In this document: piece by piece, positions 52,009 through 61,771 of the stretch
How the letters are laid out: each line of letters starts with the position of its first letter
Numbering within the stretch: the stretch's first letter is position 1
Origin: Gaiellasilicea sp046594445
GTDB taxonomy: Bacteria; Actinomycetota; Thermoleophilia; Gaiellales; Gaiellaceae
Assembly (NCBI GenBank): GCA_046594445.1
Contig: JBKJSM010000002.1
Location: forward strand, 1-64,000
Reading direction: 5' to 3'
Length of the DNA stretch: 64,000 nt
Position numbers and translations under genes: made by a program
The notes under the pieces: model-generated
Seen by the model: only the letters and a program-made list of their open reading frames with translations
Told to the model about the DNA's origin: nothing
Databases searched by the model: none

Positions 52009-53460
52009 ATGGACGTGCTCCGCCTTGCGACTCTGCTCGAGGAGCTTCCGCCCCAGCGCACGAGGCTGCTGGACAACCTCGGTCGGCTGCGGCGGGAGGT
52101 CGGCCCGATCACGCCCGACGTCTCCGACGCGCTCGCCGACCGGATGAACCTCCGCCGGGGCGACGTGCACGAGGTCGTCTCGTTCTACTCGTTCCTGCAG
52201 GTGCCGACCGACGCGGTCCGCGTCTGCACCGGGCCGATCTGCGACTGCGCCGGCTCCCGCGCCCTGCTCGTCGACGGCGCGATCGAGGTGCCTTGCCTCG
52301 GCCACTGCGACCTCGCACCGGTCGTCATGCACGGCGACGACGTCGTCGGCGGCGTCACGCACTCGACGAACGGCTTTCTGCTCGATCCGGACGAGATCCG
52401 CGAGCCGCCGGGGCTGACGCCGGACGAAGTGCTCGTTCGGTTGGAGGCCTCGGGCCTGACGGGGATGGGCGGCGCCGGCTTCCCGACGTGGCGGAAGTGG
52501 GACTCGGTGCGGCGCGAGCCCGGCCCGCGCGTCGTGATCGTGAACGCCGACGAGGGCGAGCCCGGAACGATCAAGGATCGCTACGTGATGGAGCTCCGCC
52601 CGCAGCTCCTGCTTGAGGGCCTCGCCGCTGCGATGCGCTTCTGCGAGGCCGACCAGGCCTACATCTACCTGCGCGAGGAGTACGCCACCGCTCGCGCGAG
52701 GTTGCAGGATGCGATCGAAGCGCGGGGCCTGAACGTCGAGCTCGTGATCGGCGCCGGCGCCTACATCTGCGGCGAGGAGACGGCAATGCTCGAGTCGATG
52801 GAGGGCCGTCGCGGGATGCCGCGGCTGAAGCCGCCCTTTCCGAGCCAGTCGGGCTACCTCGGCCTGCCGACCCTGATCAACAACGTCGAGACGCTGGCGC
52901 ATGTCCCGGCCGTCCTGCGAGGCGAGTGGCCGGGCACGCGGCTCTGGTCGGTCACGGGCGCTGTGGCGAAGCCCGGCTGCTACGAGGCGCCGCTCGACAT
53001 CACGCTGCGCCGCCTGATCGACGAATACGCCGGCGGCCTCACCGACGAGCCGAGCGCGATCGTGCCGGGCGGCGCCGCGAGCGGGATTCTGCCGCCGAGC
53101 GCCCTCGACACGCCGCTGACCCGCGAGGCGCTCGCGGAATGGGGCTGCGGCGTCGGCTCCGCGGCCGTGCAGGTCTTCCCGAGCTCCTACTCCCCGCTGC
53201 GCCTGCTCGCCGAGACGATGCGCTTCTTCGCCGAGGAGTCGTGCCAGAAGTGCACGCCGTGCCGGATCGGCAACCGCGCGCTGCACCATGTCGCGGAGGA
53301 GCTTGAGCACGGACGCACGCCGATGGCGCGTCACCAGGTCGACGAGTGGCTCGAGACGATGGTCCTGACCTCGATCTGCGGGCTCGGCCAGGCCGCACCC
53401 GTGCCGGTGCGCAACGCCTTCCAGCACTGGCCGGAGTTGTTCGCGAAGATGCCGTCATGA
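52009..53460 (+). CDS. NAD-dependent formate dehydrogenase diaphorase subunit, NuoE-NuoF fusion
   Basis: The 483-residue protein fuses a NuoE-type [2Fe-2S] domain (C73, C78, C96, C100) to a NuoF-type flavoprotein. The latter has FMN/NAD-binding GMGGAGFPTWRKW and GAGAYICGEETA, and the [4Fe-4S] motif SCQKCTPCRIG with a later Cys in TSICGLG. It passes electrons from formate oxidation to NAD+ or the reverse. The fdhA start overlaps its stop as ATGA. Confidence 0.92.
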   Translation: MDVLRLATLLEELPPQRTRLLDNLGRLRREVGPITPDVSDALADRMNLRRGDVHEVVSFYSFLQVPTDAVRVCTGPICDCAGSRALLVDGAIEVPCLGHCDLAPVVMHGDDVVGGVTHSTNGFLLDPDEIREPPGLTPDEVLVRLEASGLTGMGGAGFPTWRKWDSVRREPGPRVVIVNADEGEPGTIKDRYVMELRPQLLLEGLAAAMRFCEADQAYIYLREEYATARARLQDAIEARGLNVELVIGAGAYICGEETAMLESMEGRRGMPRLKPPFPSQSGYLGLPTLINNVETLAHVPAVLRGEWPGTRLWSVTGAVAKPGCYEAPLDITLRRLIDEYAGGLTDEPSAIVPGGAASGILPPSALDTPLTREALAEWGCGVGSAAVQVFPSSYSPLRLLAETMRFFAEESCQKCTPCRIGNRALHHVAEELEHGRTPMARHQVDEWLETMVLTSICGLGQAAPVPVRNAFQHWPELFAKMPS

Positions 53461-56147
53461 TCGAGTTCACGATCGACGGGCAGACGGCGACCGCTTCGGA
53501 GGGCGAGCTGCTCGTGCACGCGGCGGCACGGAACGGCGTCTTCATCCCCACGCTCTGCCACGACGACAAGCTGGCGCCCTACGGTGGCTGCCGGATGTGC
53601 GTGGTCGGCGTCGAGGGCGCGCCCCGTCCCGTACCGGCCTGCGCGACGCGCGTTTCCGAGGGAATGGTCGTGTCGACCAACTCCAACGTCCCGCAGCTGC
53701 GCAAGACGCTGACCGAGATGCTCCTCTCCGAGCACCTGAACGCCGACCCGGGCGGGCGCCCGAACGAGCTGGTCGACATGGCCGAGGAGTTCGGCGCCGA
53801 AGCGCCCTTCATCCTCCCCGACGCGAAGCGCGAGCCCTACGCCGACCGGAACAAGCTGATGGGCTACGAGCCGGACACGTGCATCCTCTGCAACCGCTGC
53901 GTCCGCTACACGCAGGAGGTGATGCAGTGCTCGGCGCTCTCGCTCGAAGGTCGCGGCCCCGAGGCCCGCATCGTCCCCACGTGGGGCAAGTCGTGGCTCG
54001 ACACCGAGTGCGAGCTCTGCGGCGGCTGCCTGTCCACGTGCCCGACGGGCGCCATCTTCGAGAAGTTCCTCGAGGGATCCGGCGTCGAGGAGCGCGCGCT
54101 CGAGCAAGTGAAGACGACCTGCACGTTCTGCGGGGTCGGCTGCCAGATCGACCTGAACGTCGACCCGGTGACGAAGCGGATCGTCAAGGTGACCTCGAAG
54201 CCCGAGTACGTCTCGAACGACGGCAACCTCTGCGTCAAGGGGCGCTTCGCCTTCAACTTCGTCCACCATCCCGACCGCCTGACCGAGCCGCTCGTGCGCG
54301 GCGAGGACGGCGAGCTGCACGAGACGACGTGGGAGCACGCGCTCGAGGTCGCCGCGAACGGGTTCAAGGCGGTGATGGAACGCCACTCGCCGCAGGCGGT
54401 CGGGGTGCTCGCCTCGGCGCGGCTGACGAACGAGGAGAACTACCTGATCCAGAAGCTCGCCCGGACGGGCCTGAAGACGCACTCCGTCCACTCGTGCGAA
54501 GCCACCTGACACGCTCCCACCCTTTACGGCCTGGTCAGGTCGCTCGGCAGAGGCGCAACCACGAATTCCATTCCGGAGATCGAGAACTGCCGCTTCCTGC
54601 TCGTGATCGGCTCGAACACGACCGAGGCGCACCCGGTGCTGGCGCTGCGGATCAAGAAGGCGGTGCGGAACGGCGCCACGCTCGTCGTGGCCGACCCGCG
54701 CGCGATCTGGCTGACCAAGCTCGCCAAGCGCCACCTGCAGCTGCGCCCCGGCTCGGACGTCTGGCTCCTGAACGCGATCATGCACGTGATCCTCGAGGAG
54801 GGGCTCCAGGACGACGAGTACATCGCGGCGCACTGCGAGGACTTCGAGTCCGTGCGGGAGGTCGTGGCCCGCTACACGCCTGAGGACGCGGAGCGGATGA
54901 CCGGCGTCCCGGCCGAGGCGATCCGGGCGACGGCGCGCGAGTACGCCGGCGAGCGCCACGCCGCGATCTTCTACACGCTCGGGATCACCGAGCACGCGTG
55001 CGGCGTCGACAACATCTGGTCGCTCGCGAACCTCGTCCTGATGACCGGTCACCTCGGCTACGAGTCGACCGGCCTGAACGCGCTGCGGGGCCAGAACAAC
55101 GTCCAGGGCCTGAACGACTCCGGGGCGAATCCCCACTACCTGCCCGGCTACCAGGCCTGGGACGACCGCGAGGTGCGCGCCAAGTTCGCCGAGGCGTGGG
55201 GCGCCGACCTGCCCGAGCGGGCCGGCTACCGACTCGACCAGATGATGTCCGGGCTGCACGACGACCGGATCAAGGCGCTCTACCTGGTCGGCGAGAACCC
55301 GGCTCGGACCGAGCCAAACCTGAAGCACGTCGAGGACGGCCTCGCCAAGCTCGAGTTCCTCGTCGCGCAGGATCTCTTCCTGAACGAGACCTCGACGCGC
55401 TACGCCGACGTCGTCTTCCCCGCTTCGAGCTTCGCCGAGAAGGACGGCACCTTCACGAACACCGAGCGCCGGATCAACCGCGTGCGTGCCGCGGTGCCCT
55501 TGCCCGGGAATGCCCGCGGCGATCGGGAGATCGTGATCTCGCTGGCACGCGCGCTCGGCTGCGACTGGCCCGAGTACCCGGACGCGGAGTCGGTCTGGAA
55601 CGAGCTGGCGGACCTTTCGCCGAACTGGTTCGGCGTCCGCTACGACCGGATCGAGCAGGACGGGATCCAGTGGCCCTGCCCGACGCACGACCATCCGGGG
55701 ACGAAATTCCTGCACGAGGGGCACCCCTCGCTGCCGTCCGGGAAGGGGAAATTTCATCCCGTCGAGTACCAGCCGCCGATCGAGGAGCCGGACTCCGACT
55801 ACCCGTTCGTGTTGTCGACCGGGCGAACGCTCTACCACTACAACTCCGGCACGATGACGATGCGCGAGGCCGGGATCACCGACAAGCAGGTCGAGCCCTT
55901 CTTCGAGCTCGCGCCCGAGGACGCATCCGCACTCGGCGTCGCCGACGGCGAATGGGTGCGGCTCGTCTCCCGCCGCGGCGACCTCCAGGCGCGCGCCCAG
56001 ATCTCCGACCGCGTCTACCCCGGGCTCGTCTGGATGGCGCTCCACTTCTCCGAGGCCAAGGTGAACCTGCTCACGCACGACGTCGGCGATCCCCTGATTG
56101 GGACGCCTGAGTACAAGGTCTCGGCGGTCCGGCTGGAACGCATTTGA
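53457..56147 (+). CDS. fdhA: Formate dehydrogenase alpha subunit, selenoprotein (in-frame TGA at 54507-54509)
   Basis: Molybdopterin enzyme that oxidises formate. Read through one TGA, the frame gives 896 residues. It has an N-terminal [2Fe-2S] domain (C34, C45, C48, C62), two ferredoxin-type clusters (C142/C145/C148 and C185/C188/C191/C195), the MopB [4Fe-4S] site (C222, C225, C229, C259) and the catalytic U351 followed by HAPTLYGLVRSLGRG. The segment after U (GATTNSIPEIENCRFLLVIG) is the standard continuation. The His-Cys3 site common between the two N-terminal parts is missing. A GGTC-loop hairpin follows the TGA. Confidence 0.93.
54527..54542 (+). promoter_or_regulatory. Candidate bacterial SECIS hairpin in fdhA
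   Basis: CGGCCT (54527-54532) pairs with AGGTCG (54537-54542, one G-U) around loop GGTC, which begins 24 bases after the TGA. The loop is the same GGUC as in the well-known E. coli fdhF SECIS. Confidence 0.75.
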
Positions 56148-56887
56148 GCTCGCTCGCGCCCGAGGTTGCGGAGCCGCTGTTCCGCGGCCGCTTCGGGCAG
56201 CCCTACCTCTACCTCGAGCAGGCCGAGACAACGCAGCGGATGCTCGACTCCTCGCAGCCGGAGGGAGCCGTCGCGGTCTGCGAGGAGCAGACCGGCGGAC
56301 GGGGCCGGATGGGACGCACCTGGGAGGCGCCCGCGCGCAGCTCGATCCTCCTCTCCGTGCTCCTGCGCCCGCCGCCCGAGCGCCGTCCGGCCGAGCTGAC
56401 GCTCGTCGCCGCGATCGCGACTGCGATCGTCGTCGAGCGCGTGACGGGGCTCGCGGCGCAGATCAAGTGGCCGAACGACGTCATGCTCAACCGGCGAAAG
56501 GTCTCGGGCGGTCTCGCGGAGCTGAACGACGGCGCGGTCGTGCTCGGGATCGGCCTCAACGTCAACCAGCGTTCCCACGAGCTGCCCGAGGACGCGAAGG
56601 TCGCCCCCGCGTCGCTGCGGTCGGTGACCGGCCGCGAGCACGAGCGCGGCCCCATCCTCGCTGAGCTCCTGCTCGAGCTCGAGCTCAGGTACGACGCCTG
56701 GCGCGACGGCGGGCTGGACGCGGTCTATAACGATCTCGCCGCGCGAGACTTCCTTCGCGGGCGTCTGGTCGAGGTCGATGGGGCGGAGGGAACGGCGCAG
56801 ATGATCACGCGCGACGGCCTACTCGAGGTCTCGACGGAGTCCGGCCCGCTACTCGTCGAGAGCGGCGAGGTGCTCTTCCAGCGCTGA
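56144..56887 (+). CDS. birA: Biotin--[acetyl-CoA-carboxylase] ligase (class I, no DNA-binding domain)
   Basis: Attaches biotin to carrier proteins. The 247-residue protein has the biotinyl-AMP loop GGRGRMGRTW, the motif IKWPNDVMLN and a C-terminal SH3-like domain (LVEVDGAEGTAQMITRDG). It lacks the N-terminal helix-turn-helix of E. coli BirA, so it is an enzyme only. The start TTG 56144 overlaps the fdhA stop (TTGA). Its 3' end overlaps mobA by 39 bases. Confidence 0.93.
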   Translation: MSSLAPEVAEPLFRGRFGQPYLYLEQAETTQRMLDSSQPEGAVAVCEEQTGGRGRMGRTWEAPARSSILLSVLLRPPPERRPAELTLVAAIATAIVVERVTGLAAQIKWPNDVMLNRRKVSGGLAELNDGAVVLGIGLNVNQRSHELPEDAKVAPASLRSVTGREHERGPILAELLLELELRYDAWRDGGLDAVYNDLAARDFLRGRLVEVDGAEGTAQMITRDGLLEVSTESGPLLVESGEVLFQR

Positions 56888-57382
56888 CAGCTCGGTGGGC
56901 GTGTTCGCGTCCGCGAGCAGGCGCTGGTCGACCTCGACGACCCGCTGGTTGAGGCCGCGGAGGGAGTACTCGCCTGCCGCAAGGCGCCGCTCGAGCTCCG
57001 GCAGGTCGGCCTTGGAGTACGCGCCGGGAAGCGGGCCCGTATGGGGCACCGCACGCTGCTCGCCGAGCTCGCGCAGCAGCTGCGCCGTCATGAGCGGGCA
57101 GTCGACGGGGAGGAAGACGGCGGTGTCGTTCTCGGCCGCGCGCAGTCCCGCAATCACGCCGGCGATCGGCGCCCGCGGCTCCGCGGGCTCGGCGAGAACC
57201 TCGAACGGCAGCTCGAGGTCGCCCTTGCCGACGGCGATCCGCTCGTCACAGGCCTCGCCGAGCGTGCGCCAGGCGCGCTCCGCCAGCGTCTCGCCGCGGA
57301 AGCGGGCGAGCGCCTTGGGCGACCCGAATCTGCTCGACGCGCCGCCGAGCAGCAGCACGCCCGTCAGGCCTGAACCCGCCAC
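56849..57382 (-). CDS. mobA: Molybdenum cofactor guanylyltransferase-like protein
   Basis: The 177-residue protein starts VAGSGLTGVLLLGGASSRFGSPKALA, the nucleotide-binding signature of MobA, and has LPVDCPLMT with the metal-binding Asp. It probably adds GMP or CMP to molybdopterin for the neighbouring formate dehydrogenase. I choose GTG 57382, inside the end of fdhD, which gives the shortest family-like start. It converges with birA. Confidence 0.85.
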   Translation of the reverse strand: MAGSGLTGVLLLGGASSRFGSPKALARFRGETLAERAWRTLGEACDERIAVGKGDLELPFEVLAEPAEPRAPIAGVIAGLRAAENDTAVFLPVDCPLMTAQLLRELGEQRAVPHTGPLPGAYSKADLPELERRLAAGEYSLRGLNQRVVEVDQRLLADANTPTELSALEEHLAALDE

Positions 57383-58140
57383 GGCTCCGTATAGACGTTG
57401 ACGGAGCCGCCGCGAACGAAGCCGCAGAGCGTGACCCCGCGGTCGGCTGCCAGCTCCACCGCGAGCGACGACGGAGCGCCAACCGCGACGAGGATCGGGC
57501 AGCCCGCGATCGCGGCCTTCTGCACGAGCTCGAACGAGAGCCGGCCGCTGACGCACAGGAGCGAGCCGGCGAGCGGGAGCAAGCCGTCGAGGAAGGCGCG
57601 GCCGATCACCTTGTCGAGCGCGTTGTGGCGGCCGACGTCCTCACGGACGCACAGAAGCTCACCTTCAGCCGTGAAGAGCCCGGTCGCGTGCAGGCCGCCG
57701 GTCGCCTCGAAGGCAGGTTGCGCAGCACGGAGCCGCTCCGGCAGCTGCGCAACGAGCGCCGCCGGAACGGTCAGCCGGCTCTCGACGCGAGACGCTTCGA
57801 CGGCGACCGCCTCGAGCGCGCCCTTCCCGCAGACGCCACACGAGGAGGAGGTGTAGAAGTTCCGCTGCAGCCGGCCGAGGTCTGCCCCCGGCGCGTCGAT
57901 CTCGATCGTGTTCGCCGGGAAATCGTCGGGCACGCGCGCGGCCACGGGCGCCAGCCCCTCGGCGATCGAGAAGCCGAGCGCGAGCTCCTCGTCGTGGCCG
58001 GGCGTCCGCATCGTCACCGCGACGGGCACGCCGCCGATCCGGATCTCGAGCGGCTCCTCGACCGCGACAACGTCCCCGGCCTCCCCGCCCGGAACGCGCG
58101 TCACGCGCACGCGCGCCGTCGTCTGGGCAGGCACCTCCAC
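57364..58140 (-). CDS. fdhD: Formate dehydrogenase accessory sulfurtransferase FdhD
   Basis: FdhD delivers sulfur to the molybdenum cofactor of formate dehydrogenases. The 258-residue protein has the Cys pair in SSCGVCGKGALEAV, LGFSIAEG and the late motif GRLSFELVQKAAIAGCPILV. It is divergent from the coiled-coil gene at 58194 and co-directional with mobA, consistent with a cofactor-maturation unit for FdhA. Confidence 0.94.
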   Translation of the reverse strand: MEVPAQTTARVRVTRVPGGEAGDVVAVEEPLEIRIGGVPVAVTMRTPGHDEELALGFSIAEGLAPVAARVPDDFPANTIEIDAPGADLGRLQRNFYTSSSCGVCGKGALEAVAVEASRVESRLTVPAALVAQLPERLRAAQPAFEATGGLHATGLFTAEGELLCVREDVGRHNALDKVIGRAFLDGLLPLAGSLLCVSGRLSFELVQKAAIAGCPILVAVGAPSSLAVELAADRGVTLCGFVRGGSVNVYTEPWRVQA

Positions 58141-58193
58141 GAGCGCAAGCGTATCGCGCAGGTTCTCGGCCGCTCCGGCGTCTCAACTCGTAG

Positions 58194-58565
58194 ATGAGCG
58201 AGAACCCGTCAGAGTTCGGCACTGGGCTCCGCGCCCACCTCGGCCTCGACCAGAGCCTGCTCGACGCGGCGATCGAGCCTGTCGAGCTCCCGGAGCCGGT
58301 CGCCGACGTGCCCGAGCTACCCGACTTCCCGGAACTCGAGCTCGCCGAGCCGATCCGGATCGCCCCCCTCGAGACGCTCGCCGTGCTCGAGGCGCAACTG
58401 ATCGAGCGTGAGCGCGCCCTGGTCGAGCGGGAGGCGAAGCTCGCCGGACGGGCCGGCAGCCTGCTCGCGGCGACACAGGCGCTCTACGACGAGGTGCTCG
58501 GTGGCGGCCCGGCGCTCCAGGAAGACGAGCTCGCCCGCCTGCGCCAGCGCAAGACCGTCGCCTGA
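58194..58565 (+). CDS. Acidic coiled-coil protein of unknown function
   Basis: The 123-residue protein begins MSENPSEFGTGLRAHLGLDQ, has a Pro/Glu-rich middle (VELPEPVADVPELPDFPELE) and a helical C-terminal half (LETLAVLEAQLIERERALVEREAKL) that should form a coiled coil. I recognise no family. It may be an organising or partner protein. It converges with glmS, 15 bases apart. Confidence 0.6.
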   Translation: MSENPSEFGTGLRAHLGLDQSLLDAAIEPVELPEPVADVPELPDFPELELAEPIRIAPLETLAVLEAQLIERERALVEREAKLAGRAGSLLAATQALYDEVLGGGPALQEDELARLRQRKTVA

Positions 58566-58580
58566 TTCAGCGCTCCGGTC

Positions 58581-60407
58581 CTACTCGACGGTGACGGTCT
58601 TCGCCAGGTTGCGCGGCTGGTCGACGTTGAGGCCGCGCAGGCGCGCGATCCGGTAGGCGAGCAGCTGGAGCGGGATCACCGCGAGCACGGCCTGGAGAAA
58701 CTTCGGGGTCCTCGGGACGTAGATCACGTCGTCGGCGTGGTGCTGGATGTCCTCGTTGCCCTGGGTCGCGATCGCGATCACATGCGCCCCGCGCGCCCGC
58801 ACCTCCTGGATGTTCGAGACGAGCTTGTCGTAGACGTGGATGTCGGTCGCGACGACGACGACCGGTGTGTCCTCGTCGAGCAGCGCGATCGGCCCGTGCT
58901 TCATCTCGCCGGCGGAGTACGCCTCGGTCGGGATATAGCTGATCTCCTTCAGCTTCAACGCGCCCTCGAGCGCGACCGGCAGCCCGATGTGGCGGCCGAG
59001 GTAGAGGAAGAACGGCTTGTCGACGAAGCGCTGCGCGATCTCCTCGATCGGGTGGTCGCCGTCGAGGAACTCGTCGATCTTCGCGGGCAGCTCGTAGACC
59101 TTGTCGAGGATGAACGAGATCTCGCCGGCCGGCATTGTCTCGCGGATCTGGGCGAGCTTGAGCGCGACGAGGTAGAGCAGCGATACCTGCGCGGTGAAGG
59201 TCTTCGACGCGGCAACTCCCACTTCGAGCCCGCAGCGCGTGTACAGCACCGAATCGACCTCGCGCGTGATCTGCGAGCCCATCATGTTGGTGATCGCGAC
59301 CGTCCGGGCGCCCTTCGCGCGGGCAAGCTTCATCGCCTCGATCGTGTCTCGCGTCTCGCCGGACTGCGAGATTCCGATCACGAGCGTGTCCTCGTCGATC
59401 ACGGGGTTGCGGTAGATCCACTCGGACGCGATGTCGGGCTCGACCGGGATGCGGGCCCACTCCTCGATCACGTACCGGCCGACGACGCCCGCGTGGTAGG
59501 CCGTGCCGCAGGCCAAGATCACGATCCGGCGCAGCGCCTTGAGCTCCGCCTCGGAATGCCCGAGTCCGTCGAGCACGAGCGTGCCGTGGCGGACGCGGTC
59601 GCCGATCGTCTCCGCTACCGCCTCCGCCTGCTCGTAAATCTCCTTGAGCATGAACGTCTCGTAGCCGCCCTTCTCGGCGCCCTCGTCGTCCCAGTCGAGC
59701 TCGACCGGGTCGTGCTCGACCGCAGTGCCGTCCGCGCGCGAGTAGACCGCGCCGCCGGGCGTCAGCTCGACGATGTCGCCGTCGTCGGGGAACTGGACGA
59801 GCCGGGTTTCGCTGAGGAACGCGGCCGCGTTCGAGGCGAGGAACATCTCGCCCTGGCCGATCCCGATCACGAGCGGCGTCTGGTGGCGTGCCGCGACGAG
59901 CAGGTCGGGATGGTCGTGATGGATGACGACGAAGGTGAAGTGTCCCTCGAGCTCCTTGAAGGTCTCGCGCACGGCCTGGGCGAGGTCGCCGGTGTAATGG
60001 CGCTCGATCAGGTGGACGACCGTCTCGGCGTCGGTCTCCGAGGTGAAGGTGTGGCCCTCGGCGATCAGATTGTTCCGCAGCTCGCGGTAATTCTCGATGA
60101 TTCCGTTGAGCACGATCGAGAGCTTCGACCCGTCGCAGCCCATCAGCGGGTGCGCGTTCGCCTCGGTGACGGCGCCGTGGGTCGCCCAGCGCGTGTGCCC
60201 TAGGCCGTGGGTCGCCGTCGAGCCGTTCAGGCCGGCGGCGAGCTTCAGGTTCTGGAGGTTCCCGATCGCCCGGACGTAGTCGAGGCCCTCCGGCTCGCGG
60301 AGCGCGATCCCGGCCGAGTCGTAACCGCGGTACTCGAGTCGCTTGAGCCCTTGCAGCAGAAGCGGCTTGCACTCCCTGGGACCGACGTAGCCGATGATTC
60401 CGCACAT
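58581..60407 (-). CDS. glmS: Glutamine--fructose-6-phosphate aminotransferase (isomerizing)
   Basis: First step of UDP-N-acetylglucosamine synthesis. The 608-residue protein starts MCGIIGYVG with the catalytic Cys. It has the Ntn glutaminase motifs (GHTRWATHG) and two SIS domains (ISQSGETRDT; ALEGALKLKEISYIPTEAY), ending TVTVE. The ATG at 60407 is fixed by this Cys2 and an AAAGGGG ribosome-binding site. It lies 97 bases downstream of glmM; no glmS ribozyme is seen. Confidence 0.97.
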   Translation of the reverse strand: MCGIIGYVGPRECKPLLLQGLKRLEYRGYDSAGIALREPEGLDYVRAIGNLQNLKLAAGLNGSTATHGLGHTRWATHGAVTEANAHPLMGCDGSKLSIVLNGIIENYRELRNNLIAEGHTFTSETDAETVVHLIERHYTGDLAQAVRETFKELEGHFTFVVIHHDHPDLLVAARHQTPLVIGIGQGEMFLASNAAAFLSETRLVQFPDDGDIVELTPGGAVYSRADGTAVEHDPVELDWDDEGAEKGGYETFMLKEIYEQAEAVAETIGDRVRHGTLVLDGLGHSEAELKALRRIVILACGTAYHAGVVGRYVIEEWARIPVEPDIASEWIYRNPVIDEDTLVIGISQSGETRDTIEAMKLARAKGARTVAITNMMGSQITREVDSVLYTRCGLEVGVAASKTFTAQVSLLYLVALKLAQIRETMPAGEISFILDKVYELPAKIDEFLDGDHPIEEIAQRFVDKPFFLYLGRHIGLPVALEGALKLKEISYIPTEAYSAGEMKHGPIALLDEDTPVVVVATDIHVYDKLVSNIQEVRARGAHVIAIATQGNEDIQHHADDVIYVPRTPKFLQAVLAVIPLQLLAYRIARLRGLNVDQPRNLAKTVTVE

Positions 60408-60488
60408 CTCAAGCCCCTTTCCCGACCTCGCCTGGGTACAACCCCGAGAACGCATAAGAGCCCGACACATCTCCGCTGCAAATCCTTC

Positions 60489-60504
60489 CCCGCAGCGTCG
60501 CGGG
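60489..60504 (-). terminator. GC-rich hairpin directly after the glmM stop
   Basis: CCCGC and GCGGG with a 6-base loop immediately follow the glmM TAG on the transcript. A purine run, not a U-run, follows. It may be an attenuator or a processing signal between glmM and glmS. Confidence 0.35.
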
Positions 60505-61764
60505 CTAGCCGAGCTCCCTCTGGACGAGGTTGGCGAGTCTACCACAGAGCTCGCGCGCGATCTCTTCCGTCTCCGCCTCGGCGAGCACCCTGATCAGAGG
60601 CTCCGTGCCCGAAGCGCGCACGAGCACGCGCCCGGCGCCGTCCAGTTCGGCGTTCAGCTGCTCGGCCACGGCAAGGGCCGCGGCCGGCACATCGCGGCGC
60701 GAGACCGGCACGTTCTCCTTCACCTGGGCGTAGCGCGGCATCACGGCCGCCGCCTCGGTGAGCGTCCGCCCGCGGATCGCGTCGCAGAGCAGGAGCGCGG
60801 CGGCGAGCCCGTCGCCGGTGACGTGGCCGCGCAGGCAGATCACGTGACCCGACTGCTCGCCGCCAAGAATCCCGCGGTGGCTGTGAAGGGCCTCCAGCAC
60901 ATAGCGGTCGCCGACGTCCGTCGTGAGGACGCGAATGCTGCGCTCGTCCATGAGCCGGTGGAAGCCGAGGTTCGTCATCACGGTCACAGCGACGAGGTCG
61001 ACGGCGAGATGGAGGGCGAGGATCGCGAGGATCTGGTCGCCGTCCACGGCGTCGCCGTTCCCGTCGACCGCCAGCAACCGGTCGCCGTCGCCGTCGAAGG
61101 CGACGCCGAGGTCGTGCCCGCCGGCGCGCACGGTCTCCTGGAGGAGCGTGAGATCCGTTGCGCCGCAGCCGAGGTTGATGTTCTCCCCGTTCGGGTCGGC
61201 TCCGACTGCAGTCACTGTGGCCCCGAGCCGCTCGAACGCCTGCGGAGCGATCTCCGAGTAGGCCCCGTTCGCGCAGTCGACGGCGATCCGCATGCCGGTG
61301 AGGTCGGTGCCAAAGCGATCGACGATGTGCTCCAGGTAGCTGTCCGTCGCCACTCCGACGCGGTCGATGCTGCCGCCGCCCGGGGCGGGCGCGTCCAGGA
61401 GGGCTTCGATCTCCTCTTCGGAAGCGTCGGTCAGCTTGTTGCCGGACCCGTCGAAGAACTTGACGCCGTTGTACTGGGGCGGGTTGTGCGAGGCGGAGAT
61501 GACGACGCCGAGGTCGAGCGCCAGCAGGGCGACGGCCGGCGTCGGCAGGACTCCCGCCATGACCGCGTTGCCTCCAGCGGCAACGACCCCGCGCGCGAAG
61601 GCCTCCTCGAGGTCCGGGCCGGAGCCGCGCGTGTCTCGCCCGACGAAGACCCGCCCACGGCCCGACCACAGCGTCGCCGCCTTGCCGAGCTGCTCGACGA
61701 GCTCGACGGTCAGATCGTCGCCGACGACCCCTCGGACGCCGTCCGTGCCGAAATACCGGCGCAA
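60505..61764 (-). CDS. glmM: Phosphoglucosamine mutase
   Basis: Interconverts glucosamine-6-P and glucosamine-1-P. The 419-residue protein has the phosphoserine S92 in VISASHNPPQYNGVK, the metal loop AFDGDGDRLLA, the sugar-binding GGEQSGHVIC and the phosphate-binding RASGTEPLIRVL. It is a little shorter than the usual 440-450. The start is TTG 61764, 7 bases after the rpsI stop; the usual MRRYFGTDGVRG begins there. Confidence 0.95.
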   Translation of the reverse strand: MRRYFGTDGVRGVVGDDLTVELVEQLGKAATLWSGRGRVFVGRDTRGSGPDLEEAFARGVVAAGGNAVMAGVLPTPAVALLALDLGVVISASHNPPQYNGVKFFDGSGNKLTDASEEEIEALLDAPAPGGGSIDRVGVATDSYLEHIVDRFGTDLTGMRIAVDCANGAYSEIAPQAFERLGATVTAVGADPNGENINLGCGATDLTLLQETVRAGGHDLGVAFDGDGDRLLAVDGNGDAVDGDQILAILALHLAVDLVAVTVMTNLGFHRLMDERSIRVLTTDVGDRYVLEALHSHRGILGGEQSGHVICLRGHVTGDGLAAALLLCDAIRGRTLTEAAAVMPRYAQVKENVPVSRRDVPAAALAVAEQLNAELDGAGRVLVRASGTEPLIRVLAEAETEEIARELCGRLANLVQRELG

Positions 61765-61771
61765 AGGGCCG

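Noticed and set aside
60408..60504. glmS ribozyme
   Set aside because: The 97-base leader lacks the ribozyme core; that ribozyme is typical of Firmicutes.
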